From Pseudomonadota bacterium (GTDB lineage: Bacteria; Pseudomonadota; Gammaproteobacteria; Burkholderiales; Casimicrobiaceae): 5,999 bases of DNA. This document shows, one piece after another, positions 5,259 through 5,999 of the stretch; positions within the stretch are counted from its first letter, which is position 1, and each line of letters begins with the position of its first letter. The notes beneath the pieces are model-generated. The model was given only the letters and a program-made list of their open reading frames with translations, was not told the origin of the DNA and made no database searches. The stretch is taken from the NCBI GenBank assembly GCA_029571495.1, contig JAKPSO010000795.1, positions 1 through 5,999 on the forward strand. Reading direction: 5' to 3'. The translations under genes and the position numbers were made by a program.

Positions 5259-5999
5259 ATGTTCAATTCTTTCCTCGAAGCTTTGCAAGCGCAGCTGCAA
5301 AACCAAGTTGTTGCAGGCGGGTTGGCGCTTGCGATTGCGGGTGTACTCATTGCGACGCTGCGCAAAGTGCCGGGCCTCATTTGGGGGCAGTTGAAACGCG
5401 TCTTCGTCGTGACCGCGGTCATCGATAGTCGTAACGATATTTTCAACGCGTACGTCGCATGGCTCAACGAGTTGCCGTTTGGTCGTAAGAGCCGATTATT
5501 CTCGGTAGTACAAGCCTCGGGTGACGATATTGAAGACGAAATTGCGGCGCGCGATGGGTTGCCGCGACTGCTCTTTAGCCCTGCACCGGGCACGCACTTG
5601 TTCTGGCATGACGGCCGCGTGATGTGGATCGAGCGCGAAATCTCGATGAATATGCAAGTCGTCGAAACGATGCGTGTGAGCATGCTCCTTGCGGGGCGCG
5701 CGCGCCTTGAGGCGATGCTCGAAGACGTGGTCAATCGTGCCAATGACCGTCACGCAGGACGCACCCGTTTGTTTACGGTGGATCAATGGGGCCGCGCATG
5801 GAAATTGGTCGACGCCAAACCGCGGCGTAACTTGGACTCGGTGGTGCTGGCGGGGAACATCCGCGAGCGCCTTGTCTCCGACATTGAGCAGTTTTTCAAA
5901 CGCCGCGCGTGGTACGGTGAAATGGGAATTCCATGGCGACGCGGTTATCTCGTTTACGGGCCGCCCGGCACGGGAAAGACCAGTCTCGCGTTCGCGCTC
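5259..5999 (+). CDS. Bcs1-like membrane AAA ATPase, N-terminal part (truncated by window)
   Basis: The frame is open from 5259 to the window end (247 codons), so the 3' part is missing. Residues 17-34 form a single hydrophobic segment near the N-terminus, predicting a membrane anchor. Then comes a domain resembling BCS1_N of mitochondrial Bcs1: DSRNDIFNAYVAWL (56-69), LFSPAPGTHLFW (105-116), a short strand WIERE, then KPRRNLDSVVL (187-197). The AAA module begins with DIEQFF, WYGEMGIPWRRGYLVYGPPG (218-237) and Walker A GPPGTGKT (234-241, Lys240), at nearly the same distance from the start as in Bcs1. Walker B, arginine finger and sensors would lie beyond the edge. In mitochondria Bcs1 translocates the folded Rieske protein; the bacterial role is not established. 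An in-frame TAG at 5226-5228 and no other good start codon before 5259 fix this start, though the ribosome binding site is poor. It lies 77 bases after the ABC operon and may be separately transcribed. Confidence 0.88.
   Translation, partial: MFNSFLEALQAQLQNQVVAGGLALAIAGVLIATLRKVPGLIWGQLKRVFVVTAVIDSRNDIFNAYVAWLNELPFGRKSRLFSVVQASGDDIEDEIAARDGLPRLLFSPAPGTHLFWHDGRVMWIEREISMNMQVVETMRVSMLLAGRARLEAMLEDVVNRANDRHAGRTRLFTVDQWGRAWKLVDAKPRRNLDSVVLAGNIRERLVSDIEQFFKRRAWYGEMGIPWRRGYLVYGPPGTGKTSLAFAL

Noticed and set aside
5225..5743. A 172-residue minus-strand frame opposite the Bcs1-like gene.
   Set aside because: It is a Ser/Thr/Arg-rich shadow; the plus-strand frame has Walker A and Bcs1 motifs and continues to the window end.

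Overview
The window looks like ordinary chromosomal DNA from a Gram-negative bacterium, probably a proteobacterium and perhaps a betaproteobacterium. This rests on the moderately high G+C by eye, a Bcr/CflA-type exporter, an Anbu-type proteasome homologue, and a periplasmic binding protein with a Tat-like leader. The taxonomic call is an inference, not a match to a named genome. There are six protein-coding genes, the last cut by the window edge. I see no tRNA, rRNA, CRISPR array, insertion sequence or prophage gene.

Left half (1-2012), minus strand: an Anbu-type proteasome-fold peptidase (1269-2012) is followed 36 bases downstream by a 12-TM MFS exporter of the Bcr/CflA type (18-1232). The spacing allows one transcript from a promoter near 2085-2090. 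The other genes usually reported beside Anbu are not in view.

Centre (2013-2281): a divergent intergenic region carries a perfect TATAAT facing left, an extended -10 element facing right, A/T tracts and a small GC hairpin just before the Anbu start codon.

Right half (2282-5181), plus strand: a compact ABC importer operon of the NitT/TauT/SsuABC type encodes a substrate-binding protein, a permease that overlaps it by one base, and an ATPase 9 bases further on. The binding protein is about 100 residues longer than usual for its family, and no catabolic gene in the window reveals the substrate. Together the three proteins would capture a small solute in the periplasm and import it at the cost of ATP.

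Right edge (5259-5999+): the first 247 codons of a membrane-anchored AAA ATPase with the layout of mitochondrial Bcs1: TM anchor, BCS1_N-like domain, then Walker A. Bcs1 is best known for moving folded Rieske iron-sulfur protein across the mitochondrial inner membrane, so a bacterial relative with the whole N-terminal half is the most interesting item here. No wholly unfamiliar multi-gene system is visible.
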